25,334 bases of DNA from the NCBI RefSeq assembly GCF_937996225.1, contig NZ_CALKTC010000044.1, positions 1 through 25,334 of the forward strand, in the 5' to 3' direction. The notes below the pieces were generated by a model that saw only the letters and a list, made by a program, of their open reading frames with translations, was not told where the DNA came from and searched no databases. The stretch is from an uncultured Campylobacter sp. GTDB taxonomy: Bacteria > Campylobacterota > Campylobacteria > Campylobacterales > Campylobacteraceae. Positions 14,194 through 22,581 of this stretch are shown here, piece by piece (positions within the stretch are counted from its first letter, which is position 1; every line of letters begins with the position of its first letter). A program made the position numbers and the translations under genes.

Positions 14194-15270
14194 ACGGCGT
14201 AGATTGAGCGTGATTTAGTATAAACATGACTGCGGCACAGCGGCGCAAAGCGCTCAAAATTTTATAAAATTTCTAAAAACTATTGAAAATTTTACGCGAA
14301 GCAGAAAGCGTCTAAAATTTATTGCGTACGCTTAGCTATAGCGATACGAGGTCGCGGCACGGCGTATATCGGCGGTGCTTATTTGTGCCCGCATTTAGCT
14401 TAGCACGCCAAATTTGCTGTAATCGTATAACGGCGTCACACTCGCGCATTGGCTAAGGAATGCGCAATTTATTAATCGAATCGGCGCTAAGCCTTGAAGT
14501 TGCGAAGTCGCACCAAAAATTCCGTCAAGTGGAGTTGGTTGCTGTGCCCGTTTATGCGTCCACTAAAGCCTTGTAGCCTCAAAATCCGTCGCGTAGATTT
14601 GATCGGCGCCTAGGCACTTGGATCGATCATAAAATCAGGTCTCAAAAATCCTATTACTCAGTTTTGACCTGCTGCGCGATTTTCGCGGCGTATAAGGGTG
14701 GTAAAATGTGAGATCATTAGCAGTATTAAGGCACATGGCACGATTTTTTCGCTTGCGCATGCGGCTTTTAGGCGCTCGGTAATTCCAGTTTGCGCGCAGA
14801 ATTTAGACATGCGGTTATTTTGGATTTCAGAGGTGAGCTTTGGAATTTTTAGCGAGAAAGTTTTTTTGGCAGGTTTGCGGTGCTATAGCTTTGATTTTTG
14901 CCGAGAAATTTTAGAATTTTATGATTTTGCAGGAGAATTTTGTGTGTTTTGGCGCCGCGTCGAACTTAAAATTTTATCTTGCCGCCGTGTAAAATTGCGC
15001 GCCTAATCTTTTTGTATTTTTAAATACGGCGTATGTTTTGAGATTTGTGCCCGTTTTTAAAATTTTGCTCCGAATAAACGCCGAATTCACAAAATGAGTC
15101 GCCCGGTAGATAATGTTAAAAAGCCTGCAAGCCTGCAATGCAAAAGCTAAAGCTTTATGAGAGGCGGAGCCTAAGGCGCCTTTGCCGATAATTTAGCCGC
15201 GTACAATGCCGCCGCGTTACGGCGTGCTAAGGCACCCGAAGCGCCGCATTGTACGCTACGGTTTGCTTCA
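14194..15270. other. 1.08-kb gene-poor stretch between lipoprotein and rmuC
   Basis: I see no convincing gene. A 102-codon frame from GTG at 14698 has no good ribosome site and an unlikely composition, and is not called. The stretch holds AAAATTTT-type palindromes (near 14255-14295), an imperfect hairpin (CAGGTC near 14636 with TTTTGACCTG near 14662), and a stronger inverted repeat at 15199-15256. It may be decayed accessory DNA or contain an unrecognised small RNA. Confidence 0.6.
15199..15256. repeat. Long hairpin downstream of rmuC
   Basis: GCGTACAATGC (15199-15209) and GCATTGTACGC (15246-15256) form a perfect 11-bp stem. The enclosed bases can pair further on the minus strand as GGCGC-TTCGG-GTGCC, a stable tetraloop-like element. 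It starts 15 bp after the rmuC stop, so it could terminate or protect that transcript; there is no U-tract. Confidence 0.55.
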
Positions 15271-16341
15271 TTATAGCTCGCTAAAACGCTCAAAGCGGGC
15301 TTTTAGAGATTTTGCATTTTTGTTTAAAAGCTCCGCTTGCGCGGCGAGCTTATCTGCGTATGTTTGAAGCGACGTCGCATACTTAGCATGCGCCTCAAAG
15401 TCCGATTTTAGCGCGTAAATTTCATCTTTTACCGATTTTATATTTTGCACGAGCGCCTCATCTTTTACGAAGGTGCGGATCGTGCCTAAAAGCGCCAGCA
15501 GCGTCGTGGGTGATGCCGCAAAAATGCCGATTTGCGCGCAGTATTCAAGCACCTGCGGCAGCTTCTCGCAGACGTAGACGAAAACCGCTTCGCTGGGCAC
15601 AAATAGCACCGCAAACTCCGTGCTAAGAGGCGGTATTATGTATTTTTCCGCGATATCTGCGGCGTGCTTTTTCATATCGGAGGCGAGTTGCTTATCCGCA
15701 CTAGCAAGCGCTGCGGCATCGTTTGAAGCGGAGGCAGCGATGATCTTTTCATAGCTTTGAAGTGGGAATTTTGAGTCGATGCAAAGGATTTTTCCTTTTG
15801 CGATATGCAGCGCGCAGTCTGCGATCCTGCCGTTTGGTAGGTGCTTTTGCAGCTCGTAAAACGAGGCGTTTTGCCCATAGATCATCGATAAAATTCTCTC
15901 TAATCGGTACTCACCGAAGTTGCCGCGCAGCTTGACATTACCTAAAATCGAGTTTAGCCTTGCGATTTCGTCGCGCACCTGAAGTGAAGTTTTATTTTGC
16001 TCGCTCATTCGCGCTAGATTTTCCGCTATGTCCTTAAAGCCACGATCTAGCGAGCTTAAATTCTCGCTAAGCGCGCTATTTTGGCGCTGCAAACCCTCGC
16101 CTAGGGATCTATTAAGATAATAGAGCTTATCGTTAAAGCCGTCGTTTAGGCTTTGATTTAGCTTAAAAAGCTCGGCACTTGCTCTCGCACTTTGAGCTGT
16201 GAGCCTTTCGTTTAAAAGCTCGCTAAGCGTGGAGTTTGCATCGCTTATGCGGCGGTTTTGTAGCACGAGCGCGATCAGCAGGGCAAGCACTAGCGCAGCA
16301 AAAAATGCAAACGCCGCGAGCAAAATCCCATCAGCGCCCAT
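15271..16341 (-). CDS. rmuC: DNA recombination protein RmuC homologue
   Basis: A member of the RmuC family, which limits recombination at short inverted repeats; the fold is nuclease-like but the activity is not well defined. The 356 residues have an N-terminal membrane anchor (about 5-27), a long coiled coil (about 30-130), then the conserved core: RGNFGEYRLERIL (139 onward), LPNGRIADCALHI, CIDSKFPLQSYEKI (187 onward, with the family Asp and Lys), TEFAVLFVPSEAVF and ASPTTLLALLGTI. A second coiled region closes the protein. The ATG overlaps the end of the upstream membrane-protein gene by 11 bp, so the two are co-transcribed and probably coupled. Confidence 0.93.
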   Translation of the reverse strand: MGADGILLAAFAFFAALVLALLIALVLQNRRISDANSTLSELLNERLTAQSARASAELFKLNQSLNDGFNDKLYYLNRSLGEGLQRQNSALSENLSSLDRGFKDIAENLARMSEQNKTSLQVRDEIARLNSILGNVKLRGNFGEYRLERILSMIYGQNASFYELQKHLPNGRIADCALHIAKGKILCIDSKFPLQSYEKIIAASASNDAAALASADKQLASDMKKHAADIAEKYIIPPLSTEFAVLFVPSEAVFVYVCEKLPQVLEYCAQIGIFAASPTTLLALLGTIRTFVKDEALVQNIKSVKDEIYALKSDFEAHAKYATSLQTYADKLAAQAELLNKNAKSLKARFERFSEL

Positions 16342-17143
16342 TTTCTTGCACGCTTTGCGGATCTAAAATTTCATTTTTGTAGCGCAGATATTCGATGTCG
16401 TTGTTAAGCGCGCGATTTTCCTCAAGCAAAACCTCGTGTTTGGTGCGAAGCGCGGCGATGTCGCGGCTGATGTAATAAATTTCGTTGCGGATGTAAATCG
16501 CCGGCACCGTCAGCAAAAACGCAAATCCGATCAGCAGATAAACGACTAAAAGCTGATAAAGCGTGAGATTTTTCTCCTTTTTTTTCTCAGCGTCGTAGTT
16601 ACGTAGTAGCTCGTCTTGTGCGCCCGCGAAACTGCCGTAACCGCGTCCTGCAGCAAGGCTTGCATAATCATGCGCGCCCAGATCCGCGTAATTTTGATTT
16701 TGCGTGCCTGTAAAGCTTGCATCTGCAAACGCCGCATAATCCGCCTTGCCGACAAAATTGGCACCTGCGAAATCGCCGTAGCTCGCTCCAGTTGCGGATT
16801 TCTCGCTACCGCGAGTGACTGAAAGATTTACGTCGCCGCGTCCTTTGAATTTTACTTCGCTGCTTTTATTAAATTTTGTTCCGCCGCTTTCGGAATTTAG
16901 ATAGTTTTGGGTATTTGTAAAGCCTGAACTTTCGAATTCCAAGCCGGTAAAATCGTCGTAACCGCCCGCTGCGCCCGCGTAGTTTCGTTTTACGGAAAGA
17001 TCCGCGGCAAGCTTATCCTCTAGCTCCTCATCCGTCAGATCCTCCATAGCTCGTCTTTTTGCGAGCTCTATGCCCGCTAGATCGGATGTCCCTGCGAAGT
17101 CGTGCCCGTCATCGTCGTCGGCAAAATATTCATATTTATTCAT
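16331..17143 (-). CDS. FtsL/DivIC-like single-pass membrane protein with repetitive N-terminal tail
   Basis: Probably a divisome-type bitopic protein, inferred from topology and position near rsmH. The 270 residues start with an acidic, Gly/Ala-rich cytoplasmic tail (1-190) containing a degenerate motif seen as HDFAGT, YDDFTGLEF, YGDFAGANF, YAAFADASF and YGSFAGA. A KKKEK stretch precedes one membrane helix (about 194-217), then a periplasmic coiled coil (about 219-258) and a short tail. FtsL homologues usually have a short cytoplasmic part, so the 190-residue tail is odd. The ATG at 17143 follows GGAG. It overlaps rmuC by 11 bp. A location beside rsmH, as in C. jejuni Cj0692c, supports the assignment, but here a 905-bp gap separates them. 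Confidence 0.65.
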   Translation of the reverse strand: MNKYEYFADDDDGHDFAGTSDLAGIELAKRRAMEDLTDEELEDKLAADLSVKRNYAGAAGGYDDFTGLEFESSGFTNTQNYLNSESGGTKFNKSSEVKFKGRGDVNLSVTRGSEKSATGASYGDFAGANFVGKADYAAFADASFTGTQNQNYADLGAHDYASLAAGRGYGSFAGAQDELLRNYDAEKKKEKNLTLYQLLVVYLLIGFAFLLTVPAIYIRNEIYYISRDIAALRTKHEVLLEENRALNNDIEYLRYKNEILDPQSVQENGR

Positions 17144-18048
17144 TTAAAATCTCCATAAATTTAAAACCACGATCTTATCTTTACTCGCCGCCAAAGCGCC
17201 TGCGTCAAGATAAATTCAGCTCGAAACCCGCAGCTAGCGTGTATCCAGCAAAGTGTGCACCCAGCAATGAGCCGTTAAGGTAAAATTTAAAAGCAAAGCT
17301 ACGAGCAAAATTCTTCTTTGCAATTTTACCTCGGTAAATGGAATTTTATCTTAACTCGCCAAATTCTATCTCGGCCAGCAAAAGCAAAATTTCACTTTAA
17401 CGGGCTATTTCGTTTATTTAGCTGGCTCTTTGCACGATATTGTATAGCAGCAGAAGCTTCAAAAGAAGCATCGCGTTAATTTTGCTCGCTTTTTGCACCG
17501 CCTGCTTGGGAAAATTCGCTTTGGTGGGTAAAAATCGAGCTCACTTTACCGAGATTGACTATTTATAAAATTTTGTCAAACAATCTGAAAAACCGCTTAA
17601 AATTTTACTGCGTCTTCGATGTGCCTTAAAATTATAAGCGAAGGATATCGCTTGCAAGATAGGCTTTATCATCTAAAGGTCGATGAAACTACTGCTCGCT
17701 TACAAAATTTCGTTAAAGCAAAGGGCGAGTTTGACATTACGCCGCTTGCTTTAGGCGCCAAATTTTAACTTTTGTTCGGTTTTATATCTATGTTGCCACT
17801 TAGTTTTTAAAATATGCAGCAACTAAATCTCATAAAATTATACGTTAAATATAGCGTAAAATTCAACATTAAATTTTATGATTTAGACATTGCGCGTTCG
17901 AAATAACGCTGAAAATATCATAAATTCTAAAGCGAATCTTTGAAAGCTGAATTTTAAAATTCCATAAAATTTTAAAATTTAATGCCTGCAAATCTATAAA
18001 TTTTACAAAATTTCGTCAAAATTTAAAATTCATAGCAAGCAAAGACGG
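17144..18048. other. 905-bp gene-poor stretch between the FtsL-like gene and rsmH
   Basis: No full gene is visible, only one short plausible frame (17619-17768, plus strand). The right end is dense in AAAATTTTAAAATT words (17940-18030), the left end in mixed low-information sequence. Because rsmH and the FtsL-like gene are normally adjacent, this may be inserted and decayed DNA. Confidence 0.6.
17619..17768 (+). CDS. Short possible gene or gene remnant, 49 residues
   Basis: From ATG at 17619 the frame reads MCLKIISEGYRLQDRLYHL and on through VDETTARLQNF to LALGAKF and TAA. Composition is protein-like (charged helices, no rare-residue excess), unlike the surrounding sequence. There is no good ribosome site before the ATG and an in-frame stop lies a few codons upstream, so it could equally be the 3' stub of a lost gene. 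Not recognised. Confidence 0.3.
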   Translation: MCLKIISEGYRLQDRLYHLKVDETTARLQNFVKAKGEFDITPLALGAKF

Positions 18049-18984
18049 TTATTTCAGTCGAAAAATTCTTAGCTTTGCGCTCGCTGCTCGCGAGTTTTGC
18101 GCAAGCTCTTGCGCGTCCGCTATTATAGGGCTTTTGGTTAGGATTTTACCCAACGAATGCCCGCCGCCGCATTCGCAGCGCATAAATTCTCTAGGACAGA
18201 CGCAATCGCGCTCCCACGCCTTAAATCGCTCCTTTACTATGCGATCTTCAAGCGAATGAAACGAGATTATAGCGACAGTTGCATTAGTTAGAATTGAATC
18301 GCGCGATTTTTGCTCGATAAGTGCGAGCAGGCGTCTTAGCTCGCCAAGCTCGTTATTTACCTCGATGCGGATCGCCTGAAATGCTAGCGTAGCCGTGCTG
18401 ATGCTGCGCCCTTTAACGGGCTTCGTTCCGATTAAATTTGCCAAAGCTTTAGCGCTTGTTAGTGGTGCGTTAGTCCGCGCAGTAGCTATTTTAGCAGCGA
18501 TTGCGTTAGCGTTTGTTAGCTCGCCGTATTCGCGGAAAATGCGCGCCAGATCTGCTTGTGAGTAGTGGTTTACGACGTATGCCGCATCTAGAGCTGCGCT
18601 CTCATCCATTCGCATATCCAGCGCGTCGCTTTTAGTGGAAAAGCCGCGGCAGTTTTTATCCAGCTGAAGCGACGAAACGCCGATGTCGGCTAATATCCCG
18701 CGAACTGCGCGGAGCTTTTGCTCGGGCAGAATTCCTAAAATTTCGCTAAATTTTGCTTTGTGGATTTCTATGCGATCTTTAAATTTACTGAGCCGCTCGC
18801 GCGAAAATTCTATCGCTTCGGCATCTCTGTCGCAAGCGATAAGCTTAAGGCGCGGATTAGCGGTCAAAATGCCCTCGCTGTGCCCTCCGTAGCCTAGTGT
18901 GCAGTCGATAACGTAGCCGTCCTCAAGCTGCGAAAATGCGGCGATCGTTTGCGAAAAAAGTACCGGAATATGTGGAGCTTGCAC
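18049..18984 (-). CDS. rsmH: 16S rRNA (cytosine(1402)-N(4))-methyltransferase RsmH
   Basis: It methylates N4 of C1402 in the 16S rRNA decoding centre (formerly MraW). The 311 residues match the family length. SAM-binding motifs are DCTLGYGGHS (27-36), ACDRD (50-54) and ADIGVSSLQLD (99-109), followed by GFS--LDMRMD (to 127) and ISFHSLEDR (240-248). A cysteine cluster (261, 263, 270, 272) lies near the C-terminus. The start is GTG at 18984 after AAGGA. It is divergent from the aldolase-like gene across 64 bp. As in C. jejuni Cj0693c it sits beside the PpiD-ftsA-ftsZ run on the opposite strand. Confidence 0.97.
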   Translation of the reverse strand: MQAPHIPVLFSQTIAAFSQLEDGYVIDCTLGYGGHSEGILTANPRLKLIACDRDAEAIEFSRERLSKFKDRIEIHKAKFSEILGILPEQKLRAVRGILADIGVSSLQLDKNCRGFSTKSDALDMRMDESAALDAAYVVNHYSQADLARIFREYGELTNANAIAAKIATARTNAPLTSAKALANLIGTKPVKGRSISTATLAFQAIRIEVNNELGELRRLLALIEQKSRDSILTNATVAIISFHSLEDRIVKERFKAWERDCVCPREFMRCECGGGHSLGKILTKSPIIADAQELAQNSRAASAKLRIFRLK

Positions 18985-19016
18985 TTAAATTTATCCTTTT
19001 GAAATTTCTAATCCTA

Positions 19017-19022
19017 TATAAT
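19017..19022 (+). promoter_or_regulatory. -10 box for the aldolase/adducin-like gene
   Basis: TATAAT lies 26 bp before the ATG at 19049 in the short divergent region. No -35 consensus is visible, as is common in Campylobacter. Confidence 0.6.
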
Positions 19023-19048
19023 AGCGAAATTTTTTACAAAGGCGAGAG

Positions 19049-19609
19049 ATGGACGAGTATTATTATGAAATTTTACGCAAAATTTCGCTTTCGATGTTTA
19101 GAGATAGGCTTTTTGGGATCTTTCACGGCTCGATTTCAGCAAAAATTAAAGAAAATCAGTTCTTGATCAACAAAAAAGACGCGATTTTCGATAACCTGGA
19201 TAGGGATGATTTTATAACGCTATTTTCAAAAAAAGACTACCGCTGGCAAGATGCTAGCATCGATAGCGATATACATATAAATATTTACAAAAATATAAAA
19301 GAGGCGAAATTCGTAACCTACGCGACACCGCCGTATCTTGTCGCATATACGCTGGAGCATGATTTCATTTTGCCGCGAGATTACTTTGGGGCGAGTAAAT
19401 TTAAACGCATTGAAATTTACGACCCCAAGAGCTACGACGACTGGCACGAGCGTGCGCCGTATGAAATTTGTAACTATATGATAAATGAAAATAGCGATAT
19501 AATGGTGATTCGCGGCTATGGGGTTTTTGCCCATGCAAGGAGCGCGCAGCAAATGGCGAAAAAAATAGCGATTTTAGAAATGAGTTCAAAGCTGCTTTTG
19601 CTAAGCTAA
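19049..19609 (+). CDS. Class II aldolase/adducin-fold protein, probably non-catalytic
   Basis: The 186 residues resemble the class II aldolase/adducin N-terminal domain: FHGSISAKIKENQFLINKKDAIFDNL matches the 'GNIS-R---FLITP---DL' opening, and the end GVFAHARSAQQMAKKIAILEMSSKLL matches the 'HGV---G----EA-----LE--AK' close. In active enzymes the middle carries HxH zinc ligands; here the corresponding stretch reads YATPPYLVAYT, without histidines, and the third zinc histidine is not evident either. It is therefore likely a structural or regulatory relative, not an aldolase. The ATG at 19049 follows AAAGG. It is shorter than typical members (about 210 or more). Confidence 0.7.
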   Translation: MDEYYYEILRKISLSMFRDRLFGIFHGSISAKIKENQFLINKKDAIFDNLDRDDFITLFSKKDYRWQDASIDSDIHINIYKNIKEAKFVTYATPPYLVAYTLEHDFILPRDYFGASKFKRIEIYDPKSYDDWHERAPYEICNYMINENSDIMVIRGYGVFAHARSAQQMAKKIAILEMSSKLLLLS

Positions 19610-19693
19610 GATTAATGTATACCAAATCATTTACTAACACGTTATAATTCGCCAAAAATGCCTATTTTTCAGCCTTACATAAGGTTTTATCTG

Positions 19694-19699
19694 TATAAT
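19694..19699 (+). promoter_or_regulatory. Likely -10 box of the PpiD-ftsA-ftsZ run
   Basis: TATAAT at 19694-19699, directly preceded by TG, lies 42 bp before the PpiD-like ATG; a second TATAAT occurs at 19643-19648. The leader between contains CTAAC (19702-19706) and GTTAG (19720-19724), a small inverted repeat. This is the only promoter-like sequence before ftsA, which overlaps its upstream gene. Confidence 0.6.
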
Positions 19700-19741
19700 T
19701 ACTAACAAAAAATTTCTTTAGTTAGCTATTTAAGGATTTAG

Positions 19742-21199
19742 ATGATAGAATGGATGCAAAAGCATAAGAAGTCGCTTATACCGACGATCTGGATAAGCAC
19801 GATAGCTTTCGTGGGCGCAGGCTTCGTCGGCTGGGGCGCATATGATATGAACGCTAACCGCGCAGGCTCAATCGCTAGAGTAGGGCAGATTTCTATAACA
19901 AATCAAGAACTAAACACAAAATACTCCGAACTATACAACAGACTGAGTGCTATGAGCGATGGGCAATTTACTCAAGAACAAGCCAAAAATATGCATCTAG
20001 ATCAGATCGCAATAGATCAGCTAATCGGCGAAGCGTATTTTCTAAATTTTGCTAAAGATTTAGGCATTCAGGCTAGTGATAAAGATGTGGCGGAATTTGT
20101 GCTAAGCTCGCCGAATTTCCAAGAAAACGGCGCGTTTAGCAAGGAACTTTACGATAATGTCGTAAGGAATTCAGGACTTACTAAAAAGGAATTTGAGCGC
20201 AATCTACAAAGGGTCCTAACTTTAGAAAAGCTCGGCAAAGCACTAAAAATAACGCCTAGCCCTAAGATCGTAGAAGCATTTGCAGCATCACAGCTGATGC
20301 AGGATAAGGTTTCTGCAGAGATAATCTACGCAGACGCTAACGTCACTTTTAACGACGACGAGCTAAAGAAATTTTGGGAAGGCGAGAAATCGCACTTTAT
20401 GACCGAGAAAAAATATACTCTAGGAACATATTTTGTGGCACCTAGCAATGCCGATGTGAATGATACGGAACTAAGTAAATTTTATGAAGAACACAGAGGC
20501 GAGTATAGAAGCCTGGATGATAAATTATTGGATTTTGCAGAGGCTAAGCCTAACGTCTTAAAAGATTACCGGATGGATCAGGTTAAAAAAGACGCTACAA
20601 AGGATTATCTGGAGATTAAAAAAGGCAAGCTCGATACTAATGAAACTATAGTTGCTACGGATAGCAATTTTCCAATATCTGAGATTGAGGTAGCAAAGCC
20701 AGGAGATGTCATCAAGCCTTTCGAGTACAAAGGCGGATATTTGATTGCTAAACTAAACGGTGTAGAGCAGCCTAGGCAGATGAGCTTTGAAGAGGCTAGG
20801 TCTTTGGCTTCTAAAGAATTTGAAACGAAAAAACGTAAAGAGCTACTTGAAAAAAGAGCTCAAGATACGCTTAAAAATTTCAAAGGCGAAGATTTCGGCA
20901 CGCTATCTCTTAATAGTAAAAATAATACCAAGCTAAGCGATGACGAATTTTATAAATTTCTTATCGATATGTTTAATAAGCCTGCCAAAGAAGGAATAGT
21001 GATGTTTGATAACAAAGCCGTAGTGTATAAAATTTCACAGCAGAGCCTAGGTAGCAGCGAAGAGATAGATAAAGAAAAAACGATCGTAGCTGATAGGATA
21101 ACCACGTTATTAAATTCCAATCTGCAAGACGATCTAACCAAAATGCTAGAAAAGCGCTATAAAACCGAAAGATATTTTAAAGGTAAAGACAGTGAGTGA
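19742..21199 (+). CDS. PpiD/SurA-like periplasmic chaperone (SurA_N domain)
   Basis: A membrane-anchored periplasmic folding factor, positional counterpart of C. jejuni Cj0694. The 485 residues begin with a cytoplasmic KHKKS stretch and one membrane helix (about 11-33), then a SurA/PpiD N-terminal chaperone domain (about 40-190, with IARVGQISITNQELNTKY and the LIDQLIGEAYFLNFAKDLGI type helix), and a long second half. The stretch IEVAKPGDVIKPFEYKGGYLIAKLNGVEQPR resembles the last part of a parvulin domain, but the full parvulin core is not clear, so isomerase activity is uncertain. The ATG follows AAGGA. Its stop overlaps the ftsA start by 8 bp. Confidence 0.85.
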   Translation: MIEWMQKHKKSLIPTIWISTIAFVGAGFVGWGAYDMNANRAGSIARVGQISITNQELNTKYSELYNRLSAMSDGQFTQEQAKNMHLDQIAIDQLIGEAYFLNFAKDLGIQASDKDVAEFVLSSPNFQENGAFSKELYDNVVRNSGLTKKEFERNLQRVLTLEKLGKALKITPSPKIVEAFAASQLMQDKVSAEIIYADANVTFNDDELKKFWEGEKSHFMTEKKYTLGTYFVAPSNADVNDTELSKFYEEHRGEYRSLDDKLLDFAEAKPNVLKDYRMDQVKKDATKDYLEIKKGKLDTNETIVATDSNFPISEIEVAKPGDVIKPFEYKGGYLIAKLNGVEQPRQMSFEEARSLASKEFETKKRKELLEKRAQDTLKNFKGEDFGTLSLNSKNNTKLSDDEFYKFLIDMFNKPAKEGIVMFDNKAVVYKISQQSLGSSEEIDKEKTIVADRITTLLNSNLQDDLTKMLEKRYKTERYFKGKDSE

Positions 21200-22559
21200 G
21201 TATATTTTAGGTCTAGATATAGGCTCAACTAAAATTCGCGCGATAATCGCTAAAAATGATGGCATTTTTACGGTCTTAGGTGTCGGCGGAGCCGATACTT
21301 TAGGTATCAAAAAGGGCGTCATAACAAACATAGAGCAGGCCGCGGGCTCAATAAAGCAAGCGGTGAAAGCAGCGGTAAAAGGCGCTGGTAGAAGCTACGA
21401 TAAAGCCATTATATCTATCTCGGGCTCATATGCCAAAAGCGTTAAATCTCGCGGTGTCATAACTATGGAAAATGAGATCGGGCTGGATGAAATAAAGCGT
21501 GCCATGCAGGTTGCCGAAGCGCAAGCAAATGTGCCTAGCGATAGTGTAATTTTGCACGTGCTTCCGTATGATTTCAGAGTTGATGAGCAGGAGCACATCG
21601 AAGATCCGCTCGGTATGAGCGGCACGCGCCTAGAGGTATCTACGCATATCGTCATCGCGCCGGAAAGCTCAATTAAAAATTTGAAAAAATCCGTAGAGAT
21701 GGCCGGCGTGAAGGTCGATAATATTGTCCTTTCAGGCTACGCATCCTCCATATCTACGCTTAGCAAGGACGAAAAAGAGCTCGGCGTAGTACTGATCGAC
21801 ATGGGTGGCGCTACATGCGATATAGTCATCCACCTGGGGAATTCCTTGCGTTATAACGATGTTGTGATGTTTGGCTCCAATAACGTTACTAACGATCTAT
21901 CGCGCGCCCTACACACACCGCTTCCATATGCGGAAAACATAAAGATTACCTACAACGATCTAATTAATCAAGGCAATAGCGAAGTTGAATTGCCTGCTTT
22001 GGGAGATAGCGAGTCAGAAAACCACATAATAAGCCTTGAGATCATTTCTCAAGTCATACTCGCTCGCGTTAAAGAGACCTTCGATATGATAGCCGATAAG
22101 ATCGAAAGAAGCGGCTATAAAGACCGCATAGGCGCAGGTATCGTGATCACCGGCGGCATGGCGAAGTTAGACGATGTGCGCGATCTAGCGGCGATAGTTT
22201 TTGATAACACTTCCGTTAGGGTTGCAAGAGCAAAGAGCGTGGGCGGCCTGCACGAGATTGCTGATGATATTTCAAATTCTTGCGCACTAGGACTTTGCAT
22301 GTATGGCTTTGGCGAATTTACTCCTTACGAGATGGACTCTAACGGCAAACTCCGCTACAAAGACGAAGTTATAAACAAGGCTCCGAAACGAAATGTGAAC
22401 GAATATTATGAAAAAGAGGTCAGTAAGGCGATAGAAAAAGAGGGCATCAGAGCGGATAGCGGTGCGGCTAAGAAGGAGGATTTGAATATCCAACTTCCCA
22501 AAAAAGACGGACAGAATTTTTTCAATAAAATTTGGTCGTCTATGAAAAATTGGTTTTAA
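21192..22559 (+). CDS. ftsA: Cell division protein FtsA
   Basis: An actin-like ATPase that tethers FtsZ filaments to the inner membrane and recruits later division proteins. The 455 residues show the phosphate-1 motif LGLDIGSTKI (6-15), the SHS2/1C insert (about 80-160), phosphate-2 LIDMGGATCDI (201-211), and the adenosine motif GGMAKLDD (321 onward). A linker of charged residues (about 395-440) leads to the amphipathic membrane-targeting helix NFFNKIWSSMKNWF at the very end. The start is GTG at 21192 after AAAGG, inside the end of the PpiD-like gene. ftsZ follows 22 bp later. Confidence 0.97.
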   Translation: MSEYILGLDIGSTKIRAIIAKNDGIFTVLGVGGADTLGIKKGVITNIEQAAGSIKQAVKAAVKGAGRSYDKAIISISGSYAKSVKSRGVITMENEIGLDEIKRAMQVAEAQANVPSDSVILHVLPYDFRVDEQEHIEDPLGMSGTRLEVSTHIVIAPESSIKNLKKSVEMAGVKVDNIVLSGYASSISTLSKDEKELGVVLIDMGGATCDIVIHLGNSLRYNDVVMFGSNNVTNDLSRALHTPLPYAENIKITYNDLINQGNSEVELPALGDSESENHIISLEIISQVILARVKETFDMIADKIERSGYKDRIGAGIVITGGMAKLDDVRDLAAIVFDNTSVRVARAKSVGGLHEIADDISNSCALGLCMYGFGEFTPYEMDSNGKLRYKDEVINKAPKRNVNEYYEKEVSKAIEKEGIRADSGAAKKEDLNIQLPKKDGQNFFNKIWSSMKNWF

Positions 22560-22581
22560 ATTTTAAGCTAAGGAGATACTC

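Noticed and set aside
14698..15006. 102-codon frame from GTG
   Set aside because: No ribosome site, Phe/Cys/Arg-rich with repeated GAATTTT-derived residues, no recognised motif; treated as non-coding.
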